This document shows positions 1 through 6,909 of a stretch of 29,749 bases of DNA, in pieces; the stretch's first letter is position 1, and each line of letters opens with the position of its first letter. The notes under the pieces are model-generated. The model searched no databases, was not told where the DNA came from, and worked only from the letters and a program-made list of their open reading frames with translations. Source of the stretch: Candidatus Omnitrophota bacterium (GTDB lineage: Bacteria; Omnitrophota; Gorgyraeia; 2-02-FULL-51-18); the NCBI GenBank assembly GCA_023247935.1, contig JAHFFM010000003.1, positions 1 to 29,749 on the forward strand, in the 5' to 3' direction. A program made the position numbers and the translations under genes.

Positions 1-1
1 C

Positions 2-73
2 ATTGCCGCCGCCGGTTTTTTCAACACGGACCGCATGGTCACGGAATACGAAAAAAAGATCTGGGAATTATAA
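2..73 (+). CDS. glgP: Alpha-glucan (glycogen/starch) phosphorylase, C-terminal end only
   Basis: Only the last 23 codons are in the window; the gene enters from the left edge and stops at TAA 71-73. The visible tail contains NTDRMVTEYEKKIWEL, which matches the conserved extreme C-terminus of glycogen phosphorylases, where a phenylalanine-rich stretch is followed by (S/N)-(S/T)-D-R-x-(I/V)-x-E-Y-x-x-x-I-W. Such enzymes release glucose-1-phosphate from storage glucan in the cytoplasm. No active-site region is visible, so the call rests on this terminal motif alone. The downstream gene is convergent and starts its stop codon 30 bases away; no strong hairpin is seen between them. Confidence 0.6.
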   Translation: MAAAGFFNTDRMVTEYEKKIWEL

Positions 74-103
74 CTAAATTGGATTTGCTGGTGAGCTAAG
101 GTA

Positions 104-1810
104 TTACTTCTTAGTGGTCTTCTTAAGAGAATTCAAAATATGCTCCACATCCCACACCTTTACGGTCCGGTCCATAGAGCCTGACGCTAAAAGCTTTCCA
201 TCGGGTGAAAATTTAATCGCTTTCACGGATTTTCTGTGGGCATTAATCGTGGTTAAAATTTCTTTATTTTCAATATCGTATAAATTGATCGTAGTGTCGT
301 TCGAACCGCTGGCTAAAATTTGGGAATTGGGAGCAAAAGCAAGCGCGGTTACCGTTTCTTTATGGCCAGCAGCAGATTTCATAATGTGGCGCAAAAAGCC
401 CGATCTGGGGTCCCAAGTCTTAAACATATTTTCAAAAGAGCCCATAAACACGTGCTTTAATTTATAACTGTCTTGAGCGTCCCAAATTTTGACCGTGCAA
501 TCATAAGAACCTGACGCCAAATAACGTCCATCCGGAGAAAAAGCAAGGCTGGATACGGCCTTGTGATGTGCGGTAAGCGTTTGGAGAGACTTACCCGTTT
601 TTACATCCCAGATCCGGATCGTGGAGTCCCAATACCCCGCCGCCAGTGTTTTGCCATCCGCAGAAAAAGCCACCGACGTCACCCAAGTGCTCTGACTTTG
701 GCTGATGGAATAAACGGAGCCTTTTTCTACATCCCAGAATCTTAACGTGTGATCCGCCGAACCCGTGGCAAAGATTTTTCCATTGGGAGACAAATCAAAA
801 GCGGTGATCGCGCCGGCATGCCCTCGAAAAGCTTTAATAAAAATCTGCTCATCAACATCCCATAGCTTAATCGTAGCGTCATCGGAGGTCGTAAAAAGTG
901 TTTTACCGTCAGGTGAGTACATAAGGCTATTGATTGACCCGTCATGCGTGCCACTCAAAAAACTTGCCAACTTTCCTGTGTTCATATCCCAAAAATTCAC
1001 ATAGGTATCGGCGGAGCCGCTGGCGAGCGTTTTGCCGTCCGGAGAGAAACCCACCGTGGTCACCCAGAATTCATGCCCCATCAAAACATGGATAAGACCG
1101 TTATGCTGAGTGGTCTGTAAATTGAGTCTCATATTTAAGGATAAAGCGGGGCCGGATGAATCGATTTTATTTCCTAAATTCACGATCTGGCCTTTTTTGG
1201 GTTTCTTATTTTCCTGGGTGCCCAACCCTGCTCCCGAATTTAAACGGATTTGACTGTTCGGATTGATATACACTTTATATTCGGGGTCTGAATTGATGAG
1301 ATGCCCTTCTTGATCTTTGTATGATTCCACCGAGATCAATCGGACTGTAGAGAGTTCTTTATCATTCAACCCGATTTGGGAACGGGTCAGAGTGAGCGTT
1401 TCCCCCGGCGCTTTCACCGACAAGTTACGAATAATTCCGGCTTGATTCTTGCGCCCTTCAACGGCGAAGCGAATCACCACTTTCACGCTGGCTTTGTCCG
1501 TGATAACTTTTTTACTTGTTCTTAAAGGAATAGAAATCGTTGTTAAATTTCCAGGAAAAGATTCATCCGAACGCAAATGAATATAAGAACACCCTTGCGC
1601 ATCATCGGAACTAAAGTAAGCGTTTAATTTCTTTTCAGTTTTTATATCGCTGGAATTTAAAGCGGCCAACGTAGGCTCTTGCGGCGTAAGCAGTTGTTGC
1701 GTCCCCTGCTTGGAAGCAGCCATCACATCGGCTCCGACCAATCTTTGGGTGATGGGCACAATAAGGGCCGCAAGAATTACGATGATTAGAAGGCTTGATC
1801 TTTTCTTCAT
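104..1810 (-). CDS. Secreted or membrane-anchored WD40-repeat beta-propeller protein
   Basis: A 568-residue protein. Residues 1-32 form a basic, strongly hydrophobic export signal or membrane anchor. Residues 60-220 are an unrecognised beta-rich region. From about 241 to 558 there are seven full WD40 blades, each with a GH or AH start, an FSPDG-type turn and a W/Y-D end: roughly 241-280, 284-321, 326-363, 370-405, 410-446, 480-516 and 522-558. Between blades five and six (447-470) lies the second half of another repeat, GSFENMFKTWDPRSG, without its GH and SPDG part. This looks like an eighth blade that lost about 15-20 residues in frame. WD40 propellers are protein-binding scaffolds with no catalytic role of their own, and no enzyme domain is present. 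A good sigma70-like promoter lies upstream, but no Shine-Dalgarno is seen before the ATG. The partner is unknown. Confidence 0.85.
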   Translation of the reverse strand: MKKRSSLLIIVILAALIVPITQRLVGADVMAASKQGTQQLLTPQEPTLAALNSSDIKTEKKLNAYFSSDDAQGCSYIHLRSDESFPGNLTTISIPLRTSKKVITDKASVKVVIRFAVEGRKNQAGIIRNLSVKAPGETLTLTRSQIGLNDKELSTVRLISVESYKDQEGHLINSDPEYKVYINPNSQIRLNSGAGLGTQENKKPKKGQIVNLGNKIDSSGPALSLNMRLNLQTTQHNGLIHVLMGHEFWVTTVGFSPDGKTLASGSADTYVNFWDMNTGKLASFLSGTHDGSINSLMYSPDGKTLFTTSDDATIKLWDVDEQIFIKAFRGHAGAITAFDLSPNGKIFATGSADHTLRFWDVEKGSVYSISQSQSTWVTSVAFSADGKTLAAGYWDSTIRIWDVKTGKSLQTLTAHHKAVSSLAFSPDGRYLASGSYDCTVKIWDAQDSYKLKHVFMGSFENMFKTWDPRSGFLRHIMKSAAGHKETVTALAFAPNSQILASGSNDTTINLYDIENKEILTTINAHRKSVKAIKFSPDGKLLASGSMDRTVKVWDVEHILNSLKKTTKK

Positions 1811-1816
1811 TTTTTT

Positions 1817-1828
1817 TGGACTAGTCCA
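1817..1828. repeat. 12-bp palindrome TGGACTAGTCCA in the WD40 leader
   Basis: A perfect palindrome with core GGACTAGTCC. It lies between the TATACT -10 box and the ATG of the WD40 gene, about 16 bases from the -10 box. The same 10-bp core occurs at 6629-6638, also downstream of a TATACT box. It could be an operator or simply a short leader hairpin. Confidence 0.4.
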
Positions 1829-1843
1829 TTAAATTGAAAAAAA

Positions 1844-1872
1844 AGTATACCCAACGACCTAATCGAAAACAA
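1844..1872 (-). promoter_or_regulatory. Sigma70-like promoter of the WD40 gene
   Basis: Reading the minus strand, TTGTTT (1872-1867) is followed by a 17-base spacer and TATACT (1849-1844). Transcription would start near 1837, giving a leader of about 27 bases. The 12-bp palindrome at 1817-1828 falls inside this leader. Confidence 0.6.
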
Positions 1873-2014
1873 TGGCCTGTGAAAAAAATTTAATAAAAAT
1901 TCTTATGGATTTAAGATTCTTACGAAAATAAACCTATATTAGCGACTTCTTTTAGACCTGACCCGATCCATTTAAGCTTTTTTAAGCTTTATTCAAAAAA
2001 TCTTTGGCTTGATA

Positions 2015-2043
2015 TTGAAATCAGCAACTTTGGATGCTAGTAT
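2015..2043 (+). promoter_or_regulatory. Promoter of the polysaccharide modification operon
   Basis: TTGAAA (2015-2020), a 17-base spacer and TAGTAT (2038-2043), with TG one base before the -10 box (extended -10). It would give a leader of about 80 bases before the TTG start at 2130. A weaker alternative is TTGCCA at 2074 with TATTGA at 2097. Confidence 0.5.
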
Positions 2044-2129
2044 TTGCTACCATTTTAACTCTTCTTGTGTGTTTTGCCAACTTTTTTGTTGTAACTTATT
2101 GATAATAAATAACTTAGAATTGGATTGTT

Positions 2130-3143
2130 TTGTTTAAAATATTGAAAATTTCGCAACGAATTTTACGTCGCAGCCAAGACGTTCTATTTTCCTTTAATTT
2201 CCTGAATAAATTCTGGTCAGGCCAGCTAAATGGAAAAGCCATTTGTCTTTGTTACCATCGAGTGGATGACCCCGCTAATTTTCCTTTTCTTCAAAAATGC
2301 GGACTGCCCGTCATTTCTCCTGAAAATCTGCGCGCGGATATCCGGTTTTTAAAAAACATGGATTTTCAATTTATCACGTTTGAAGATTTACGGAAAAATC
2401 CGGGGCTCCATCCTTCTAAGCCCAGCGTAATTCTAAGCTTTGATGATGGCTATAAGGATAACTACTCCAACGCCAGGACTATCCTTGAAAACGAAGGGGT
2501 TCGCGGTGTTTTCTTCCAAACCACGGGAATCGTGAACGCCGAATCATTGTTATGGGCGCACACGATTTTCTGGCATTGCCGCGATAAAGAAAATTACCAA
2601 AAATTTTTAGCTGTTTGCCGGGAGTGTTTTCCGGAAAAAATTAGAGACATGGAAAACAGATCGCTTAATCTGGCTTATTATCTGACAGAGGAAGTCGGCC
2701 ATTCAAAAGCGCTTCAGGCCTTGAGACTTGCTCAAGAGATATTTCCAAAATCTATCGAACGCGAACTATCCAATAAACTTTATCCCGACGTCAAAGATAT
2801 TCAAGAAGCCCATGCCGCGGGTCATGAAATCGCCTGCCACGGGGATCAGCATCTTAAGCGCGAATCCATCAGCTGGGATGTTTTTGAAAATGATTTGCAG
2901 GTGTCTGTCGAAAAAATCACGAAATGGACGGGCCAAGCGCCTAAAACTTACGCTTATCCGCATGGCAATTTTTTTGAGACGGATAATGGAGTCGTTTCTA
3001 AATATTTCTCGCAGGTTGTCACGGTTCAGCAAGGCATCATATCCAAAGACGCGATGCCGCTTAATTTGAACCGGTTTTACTGGGCTGGCCCTCCCAAAAA
3101 CGAGCTGCGCCGCAAACGCTGGCTTTTGACCGGAACCTGCTGA
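2130..3143 (+). CDS. Polysaccharide deacetylase family protein (NodB/CE4 fold)
   Basis: A 337-residue protein of the CE4 group, metal-dependent enzymes that remove N- or O-acetyl groups from polysaccharides. Motif 1 is SFDDGY at residues 103-108, supplying the base and a metal-binding aspartate. Motif 2 is HGDQH at 237-241, giving the two metal-binding histidines. Motif 3 is AYPHG near 282-286. A long insertion between motifs 1 and 2 (about 135-225) is larger than in minimal NodB domains and resembles exopolysaccharide-associated deacetylases. No signal peptide is apparent, which suggests a cytoplasmic or membrane-associated role before export. The start is TTG at 2130; no in-frame ATG occurs before about residue 77, and no clear ribosome-binding site is seen. 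Its TGA overlaps the ATG of the next gene by one base, so translation is coupled. Confidence 0.88.
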   Translation: MFKILKISQRILRRSQDVLFSFNFLNKFWSGQLNGKAICLCYHRVDDPANFPFLQKCGLPVISPENLRADIRFLKNMDFQFITFEDLRKNPGLHPSKPSVILSFDDGYKDNYSNARTILENEGVRGVFFQTTGIVNAESLLWAHTIFWHCRDKENYQKFLAVCRECFPEKIRDMENRSLNLAYYLTEEVGHSKALQALRLAQEIFPKSIERELSNKLYPDVKDIQEAHAAGHEIACHGDQHLKRESISWDVFENDLQVSVEKITKWTGQAPKTYAYPHGNFFETDNGVVSKYFSQVVTVQQGIISKDAMPLNLNRFYWAGPPKNELRRKRWLLTGTC

Positions 3144-4129
3144 TGAACAAACCATTGGTCAGCGTTATTCTACCGAATCACAATTACGGGCATTTCATCA
3201 GCGAAGCCATTCAAAGCGTCCTGAATCAATCCTATACCAATTTTGAATTGTGGGTGATTGATGACGGCTCCACCGATAACAGCCGTGAAATTATCGAAAA
3301 ATGGTCGGTCCTTGCGCCCGAAAAAGTAAATTCCGTTCTCTCTGAAAAAAAAGGTTTATCTTTTGCCAGGAATAAAGGCTTGTCTGAATCCCGCGGCGAA
3401 ATTATCGCTTTTCTGGACTCCGATGACGTTTGGGAACGCAATTATCTATCGGCGATTGTGGAGCATTTTGAAAAAAATAAGTCGTCGCAAGCGGTTTATA
3501 CCAACGCTGAGGTTTTTGAAGCTTACACCAATCGGGTGCTTGGAAATTGGTTCGGACCCAATGCTAAACGCCGCTGTTTTTCTGGAGAAGTCTCGGATAA
3601 ACTTTTTGTGCACGGCAATTTCATTCCCATTTGTACAGCCGCGATACGGCGCCAGGTCTTTGAATCAGCCGGAGGATTTGACGAAAAATTCCGGCTTGCG
3701 GAAGATTTGGATTTTTGGATTCGTGTTTCCATGCGCCATCCCATCGATTATCTGGATGAAAATCTGTGCCGCATCCGCCGGCATTCATGCAACGCTTCCT
3801 TTTTATACAGCAACGCATATCATGTAATGCGCGTGTATCAAAAAAATATTCAACTATTTCCCGAATTTACCCAATCTATCAACCGGAATACGGTTAACAA
3901 ACGCTGGCATGAACTTTATTATGAAATAGGCCGCCACCTGACTTTAAGCGGTAAAAAGGGCACCGCGCGGTTATTTTTTAGAAAAGCGCTATGCTACCGG
4001 CCCGATATTTTCACTTTAAGATTCTGGCTTTATTATCCCCTAACCTACTTTTCTTATTTAAAACAAGTGATACGATTTCGCCTTGAGATCGTGAAAATGA
4101 GAAAACGCCTTGTTTGCGCAGCCGACTGA
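3143..4129 (+). CDS. Family 2 glycosyltransferase (GT-A fold)
   Basis: A 328-residue protein whose first 220 residues form a GT2 domain: SVILPNHNYG at 7-16, VIDDGSTDNS at 38-47 (nucleotide binding), and the DxD metal motif in LDSDD at 91-95. An EDLDFWIRVS acceptor/base motif (the ED of GT2 enzymes) lies near residue 189. These enzymes transfer a sugar from a nucleotide-sugar onto a growing lipid-linked glycan on the cytoplasmic face. The basic C-terminal 100 residues carry no clear transmembrane helix. The ATG overlaps the deacetylase stop (TGATG), and the 3' end overlaps the acyltransferase start by 20 bases. All three genes are therefore probably made as one unit for a surface glycan. The sugar and acceptor cannot be told from the sequence. 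Confidence 0.92.
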   Translation: MNKPLVSVILPNHNYGHFISEAIQSVLNQSYTNFELWVIDDGSTDNSREIIEKWSVLAPEKVNSVLSEKKGLSFARNKGLSESRGEIIAFLDSDDVWERNYLSAIVEHFEKNKSSQAVYTNAEVFEAYTNRVLGNWFGPNAKRRCFSGEVSDKLFVHGNFIPICTAAIRRQVFESAGGFDEKFRLAEDLDFWIRVSMRHPIDYLDENLCRIRRHSCNASFLYSNAYHVMRVYQKNIQLFPEFTQSINRNTVNKRWHELYYEIGRHLTLSGKKGTARLFFRKALCYRPDIFTLRFWLYYPLTYFSYLKQVIRFRLEIVKMRKRLVCAAD

Positions 4130-5255
4130 AAAAATTCATTTCCCGGCTTTAAACGGTCTTCGTTTTTGGGCTGCCTTCTTCGTCGTGATTCATCACATTG
4201 AACAAACCAAATCTTTTTTTAATTTGCCCAACAGCTTCACCGTCACCGCCGTAGACCATATCGGAGGCCACGGAGTTTCGCTTTTTTTTGTTCTGAGCGG
4301 GTTTCTAATTACTTATCTCCTTCTGGCGGAAAGCTCGCAAACCCAAACCATTCAATTAAAAAACTTCTACATGCGAAGGATATTCAGGATTTGGCCGCTT
4401 TATTATTTAGTGGTTGCGCTCGCGTTTTTCATTCTGCCCCTTTTTTATGGAACGCTTGGATGGAATCAAAATTTTCATACGGGCCTTGCGGTCAAACTCA
4501 TGCTTTACGCGGCCATCCTGCCAAATGCCTGCTTAGCCTTCTTTCCGGAGGTGTTGGGCGCCAATCAACTTTGGTCCATTGGAGTGGAAGAACAGTTCTA
4601 CCTTTTGTGGCCAATTTTGGTGAAATATTTCCGGTTAAATATCGTATGGGTGTTTTTGCTCATCCTTGGCGGGAAATCTTGCGCGAATATCCTATACGAC
4701 TATTTATCCGCGCACCCCTCTTTCCTTTCCCATATCCCGCTCTTGAACGGTTCTATTGAGAAATTTCATCTATTGCTTCAAGATTTTGAAATTGAAAAAT
4801 TGGCGATAGGTTCCATCGGGGCGTATTTACTTTTTGAAAACAAAAAAAACTTCTTAGACATTATCTATCATCCTGTCATGCTGGTATTGGCCTGCGCCGG
4901 GCTTGTTTTGTACACATTTTTTAATCTTCATATTCATTTTTACGGCGTGTGGCTGGGATTTATTTTTTTGATTATCTTGATGAATATTTGCCGGAAGCCG
5001 CATTGGCTGACAGACCATCCGGCCATTGATTACATGGGCAAAATTTCTTATTCGGTTTACATGCTTCACCAGCTCGTGATTTTGGCGGTGATGGGATTTG
5101 GAAAGAAACTATTTTCAGGCGCGTCGTTTCAGCTATTTCTTTATGGCCTTTCCTTGCCACTGACCTTCGCGGTGTCCATGGTATCTTACGAATTCTTCGA
5201 AAAACCATTCCTAAAGTTTAAGAACCGCTTTACAGTGGTGCCAAGCGGTTCTTAA
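4110..5255 (+). CDS. Acyltransferase family 3 (OafA/YrhL-like) membrane protein
   Basis: A 381-residue multi-pass inner-membrane protein, roughly ten hydrophobic segments, the usual size for an AT3 protein without a fused SGNH domain. Diagnostic stretches are LNGLRFWAAFFVVIHH near the N-terminus (arginine and histidine thought essential), FFVLSGFLITYLLL, FYMRRIFRIWPLYYL, SIGVEEQFYLLWPIL and the terminal SYEFFEKPFLKF. AT3 proteins transfer acetyl or other acyl groups from the cytoplasm onto glycans outside. Next to a deacetylase and a GT2 this suggests acyl editing of an exported polysaccharide. The only reasonable start is TTG at 4110, inside the preceding gene, with no good Shine-Dalgarno; translation is probably coupled. 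Confidence 0.92.
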   Translation: MFAQPTEKIHFPALNGLRFWAAFFVVIHHIEQTKSFFNLPNSFTVTAVDHIGGHGVSLFFVLSGFLITYLLLAESSQTQTIQLKNFYMRRIFRIWPLYYLVVALAFFILPLFYGTLGWNQNFHTGLAVKLMLYAAILPNACLAFFPEVLGANQLWSIGVEEQFYLLWPILVKYFRLNIVWVFLLILGGKSCANILYDYLSAHPSFLSHIPLLNGSIEKFHLLLQDFEIEKLAIGSIGAYLLFENKKNFLDIIYHPVMLVLACAGLVLYTFFNLHIHFYGVWLGFIFLIILMNICRKPHWLTDHPAIDYMGKISYSVYMLHQLVILAVMGFGKKLFSGASFQLFLYGLSLPLTFAVSMVSYEFFEKPFLKFKNRFTVVPSGS

Positions 5256-5256
5256 A
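5217..5256 (+). terminator. 14-bp inverted repeat overlapping the acyltransferase stop codon
   Basis: TTTAAGAACCGCTT (5217-5230) and its exact complement (5243-5256) flank a 12-base loop. The right arm contains the stop codon. Only a weak T-rich stretch follows, so this is an imperfect intrinsic terminator or an RNA end-protecting hairpin for the operon. Confidence 0.5.
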
Positions 5257-5339
5257 CCTATTATTTTCCAGCCTTTACACCCCCCTAAAAAACCGTTAAA
5301 ATACCGTTCTCTAATTTTCGACTTAGCCAGCAAAGATTT

Positions 5340-5352
5340 GTGCCCGTAGCTC
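5340..5352 (+). repeat. Partial 5' copy of the tRNA-Arg gene
   Basis: GTGCCCGTAGCTC here is identical to the first 13 bases of the tRNA gene at 5397, 57 bases upstream of it. It is followed by a short hairpin (TCCGCC and GGCGGA arms, 5353-5373) instead of the rest of a tRNA. It is a truncated duplicate, not a functional tRNA. Confidence 0.65.
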
Positions 5353-5396
5353 TCCGCCAGAAAGCATGGCGGATTCGAAGTGAAGGCAAAAAGAAT

Positions 5397-5470
5397 GTGC
5401 CCGTAGCTCAATTGGATAGAGTATCTGACTACGGATCAGAGGGTTGCAGGTTCAACTCCTGCCGGGCACA
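5397..5470 (+). tRNA. tRNA-Arg, anticodon ACG
   Basis: A full 74-base cloverleaf. The acceptor arms are GTGCCCG (5397-5403) and CGGGCAC (5463-5469) with discriminator A. The anticodon stem TCTGA/TCAGA holds loop CTACGGA, giving anticodon ACG, which after A-to-I editing reads CGU, CGC and CGA. The T arm is GCAGG-TTCAACT-CCTGC. CCA is not encoded. The 3' half serves as one end of a direct repeat pair, the usual signature of a tRNA used as an integration site. Confidence 0.93.
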
Positions 5471-5471
5471 T
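5453..5471 (+). repeat. attL-like site: 3' end of the tRNA-Arg gene
   Basis: CAACTCCTGCCGGGCACAT, comprising part of the T arm, the 3' acceptor strand and one base beyond. The identical 19 bases recur at 6907-6925 in the same orientation. This is the arrangement left when an element integrates at a tRNA 3' end and restores the gene. Confidence 0.75.
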
Positions 5472-5574
5472 ATTTTTTCAAGACTATGACGAGTTCAAAG
5501 TGATTAATGATCGGATATCTGTATCGAGTAAAGAATATTTTGACGAATTAAAAAAATTAACTGGTAGTCAGTAA
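5470..5574 (+). pseudogene. C-terminal gene stub directly after tRNA-Arg
   Basis: An open frame runs from the tRNA 3' end to TAA 5572-5574 with protein-like content (FFQDYDEFKVINDRISVSS and so on, ending KKLTGSQ). It has no start codon and no upstream coding sequence except the tRNA itself. It looks like the tail of a gene whose front was lost at the integration junction. I do not recognise the family. Confidence 0.35.
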
Positions 5575-5632
5575 GCTTGCTGAGAGAATCTATGAAGCCA
5601 CCGTCCCAGCAAGACCTCGTGTTTTACTGGCC

Positions 5633-5660
5633 CCGGCTTCCTGTGGAGCCGGATTCTTTA
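5633..5660 (+). terminator. Intrinsic terminator inside the mini-island
   Basis: CCGGCTTCC (5633-5641) pairs with GGAGCCGG (5645-5652) with one bulged T and a 3-base loop. It is followed by a T-rich tail, ATTCTTTAATTT. It would end transcription coming from the tRNA or the gene stub just before the promoter of the 72-codon gene. Confidence 0.55.
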
Positions 5661-5662
5661 AT

Positions 5663-5691
5663 TTGTCAACCCTCACTTTTAATGGCATAAT
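5663..5691 (+). promoter_or_regulatory. Strong sigma70-like promoter giving a leaderless start
   Basis: TTGTCA (5663-5668), 17 bases, CATAAT (5686-5691). Only six bases separate the -10 box from the ATG at 5698, which is where transcription should begin. The mRNA would therefore have no or almost no 5' leader. Confidence 0.65.
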
Positions 5692-5697
5692 AGCAGC

Positions 5698-5916
5698 ATG
5701 AATACTATGTTATTTAGCAGATCCGGCCGTTTGTTTTCTAACCCTTCAATGTTTGAAGGTATGTCTAGGGTTTTGGATATTCTCGGCAATCAGGATGTTT
5801 ATAATGAAGACTTAACACCTCAACAAGCTGATAGCCAGGCACTTTACAGTGATTGGGCATCGGTTGGTGACCATCTGATTCTGGCGGCCCAAGAGCTAGC
5901 TTCGGATGTCAGATAA
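5698..5916 (+). CDS. Small conserved-looking acidic protein, function unknown
   Basis: A 72-residue soluble protein with an FxEGMSRVLDILG stretch, an NEDLTPQQADSQAL segment and SDWASVGDHLILAAQEL. From memory, small proteins with this pattern (start region with SFxEGxxRxLD, then E/Q-A-D-x-x-A, then SDWxxVG) occur scattered in bacteria and phage-like regions, sometimes next to DUF2335 genes. That resemblance was not checked. No catalytic motif is visible. The ATG coincides with the predicted transcription start, there is no Shine-Dalgarno, and the last 11 bases overlap the DUF2335 reading frame. The two genes therefore form a coupled pair. Its position between tRNA-end repeats suggests transferred cargo. 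Confidence 0.65.
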   Translation: MNTMLFSRSGRLFSNPSMFEGMSRVLDILGNQDVYNEDLTPQQADSQALYSDWASVGDHLILAAQELASDVR

Positions 5917-6346
5917 CAATCCACCTGCTCAAAATAACCCTAATATTCCTCCAACAAGAGTAACAACATACACAGAGGTCAGCGGTCCTATCCCGCCCCC
6001 GCAGATTCTGCAGTAGTACAACAATATTGTTCCTGACGCAGCCGAGCGTATTCTTCACATGGCCGAAAAGCAGTCTGATCATAGAATGGCTTTGGAAAAC
6101 AAGATTGTTAATTCGAATCTTGTGAAATCCTATTTGGGAATGATAGCTGGAAGTTCAATTGCAATTTTTGGATTGTACATTGCCAAGGAAATTGCAATTA
6201 ACGGCAACCCCGCTACCGCTGGAATTATTGCCGCATTGGATCTGGGCGGTCTTGTATTGGTAGCTGTAACCAATACTAAGTCCCAAAAAAAAGAACGAGA
6301 AAAAAGACAAGAAACCTCTTCAGCTCCGCCTTCCGCAAAAGGGTAA
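5906..6346 (+). pseudogene. DUF2335-family small membrane protein, interrupted by an in-frame TAG
   Basis: One reading frame runs from ATG 5906 to TAA 6344-6346, broken only by TAG at 6014-6016. The first part is 36 residues (proline- and asparagine-rich, ending GPIPPPQILQ). The second continues YNNIVPDAAERILHMAE, then a basic linker, two hydrophobic helices and a lysine-rich tail. The DUF2335 family has exactly this order: a SGPxPPPE-x-L-x-x-Y-x-x-I-x-P-G-A-x-x-R-I-L-x-M-A-E block, then two transmembrane segments. The TAG sits in the middle of the block, where a Q or K codon is expected. Other genes here use TAG as a true stop, so this is most simply a nonsense mutation. Restart at ATG 6059 would give a 95-residue protein lacking the conserved front. 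Confidence 0.7.
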
Positions 6347-6696
6347 GACAAAAGGTTTGCCCAAAGACACTAAAAGACCCTTTCGGCGATTTCTATAGAG
6401 CTTGATCAAAAGCAGGACTTTCTGGCGGGACTCTGGGGTTTGAACGGCGTCCAAACCGGGAAGCCATTCAGGACAAGGTCCACCCCGGCTCTACCTCAGC
6501 AATAAGGACAACATTTTTGGGACATCCTTTGGAGACATCCTTTTGGTTTTACGAATATAGTTAAAAAAAGGTATACTTTAATCGCCCCTTATGATGATAC
6601 TCGGCTTCATGCCGTGCTCCTCGAAAGAGGACTAGTCCTAAGGGGTTTATTTTATTTATGTCGTTTCGATTTTGTTTCAAAGCTTAAAAGAGCCGC
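6347..6696. other. Non-coding stretch in the mini-island with short repeats
   Basis: No supported gene in about 350 bases. It holds a tandem near-repeat of GACATCCTTTGG (6521-6532 and 6534-6546) and a TATACT -10-like box (6572-6577) with only a poor -35 match. It also holds a small hairpin CCTC-GAAA-GAGG (6619-6630) and the palindrome at 6628-6639. A frame of about 37 codons (roughly 6384-6504) is open but lacks a start codon and a recognisable family. It looks like degraded mobile-element DNA. Confidence 0.5.
6628..6639. repeat. 12-bp palindrome AGGACTAGTCCT
   Basis: Shares the 10-bp core GGACTAGTCC with the palindrome in the WD40 leader at 1817-1828. It also lies downstream of a TATACT element (6572-6577), at a greater distance. 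It overlaps the 3' arm of a CCTC-GAAA-GAGG hairpin. Confidence 0.4.
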
Positions 6697-6909
6697 TTAA
6701 ATTGCGTCTTCTAGTGGTTCCTGTGTGGCTCGGTTGCTTCTTGATGAAAAATAAATGATATTTTCTTCCGACTTGTGTAGCTTGAAATTCATTTCTCGAA
6801 TAGCTTTAAATATCTTTTCTCGTATCTCCAGCGCGTCATCCTTAGCGTGAAACGTTTTAATACTTTTTCCGAAAGAAGGAAGTTCTTTTAGGTATTCATC
6901 AAAAGCCAA
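6697..6909 (-). CDS. Hypothetical 70-residue protein ending at the right att repeat
   Basis: A charged protein (YLKELPSFGKSIKTFHAK..., then REKIFKAIREMNFKLHKSE) with no membrane segment and no recognised domain. The best start is TTG at 6909, which lies inside the 19-bp repeat at 6907-6925. On the minus strand the repeat itself supplies GGCAGGAG, a Shine-Dalgarno-like string directly against the TTG. The frame is closed upstream by a TAA near 6940. It may be a genuine small gene, or the rear part of a longer gene cut at the integration junction. I cannot assign a function. Confidence 0.4.
   Translation of the reverse strand: MAFDEYLKELPSFGKSIKTFHAKDDALEIREKIFKAIREMNFKLHKSEENIIYFSSRSNRATQEPLEDAI

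Larger units (their letters stand above)
1811..2129. other. AT-rich divergent intergenic region, 319 bases
   Basis: This gap separates the divergent WD40 gene and the polysaccharide operon. It holds the two promoters listed separately, the palindrome at 1817-1828, and a tandem direct repeat of TTTAAGCTTT at about 1971-1990. I see no coding potential or structured RNA in the remainder. Confidence 0.6.

Noticed and set aside
2974..3155. Open frames antisense to the deacetylase, glycosyltransferase and other genes
   Set aside because: They lie entirely opposite genes with clear protein families and show no domain, start signal or promoter of their own.
5906..6346. TAG reassigned to an amino acid in this organism
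   Set aside because: TAG is the natural end of several intact genes here (for example at 12952, 19152, 22543, 25491 and 27513), so general reassignment does not fit.
6549..6577. A promoter with TATACT at 6572
   Set aside because: The -10 box is good but no acceptable -35 lies at 16-18 bases, and no gene follows on the plus strand.
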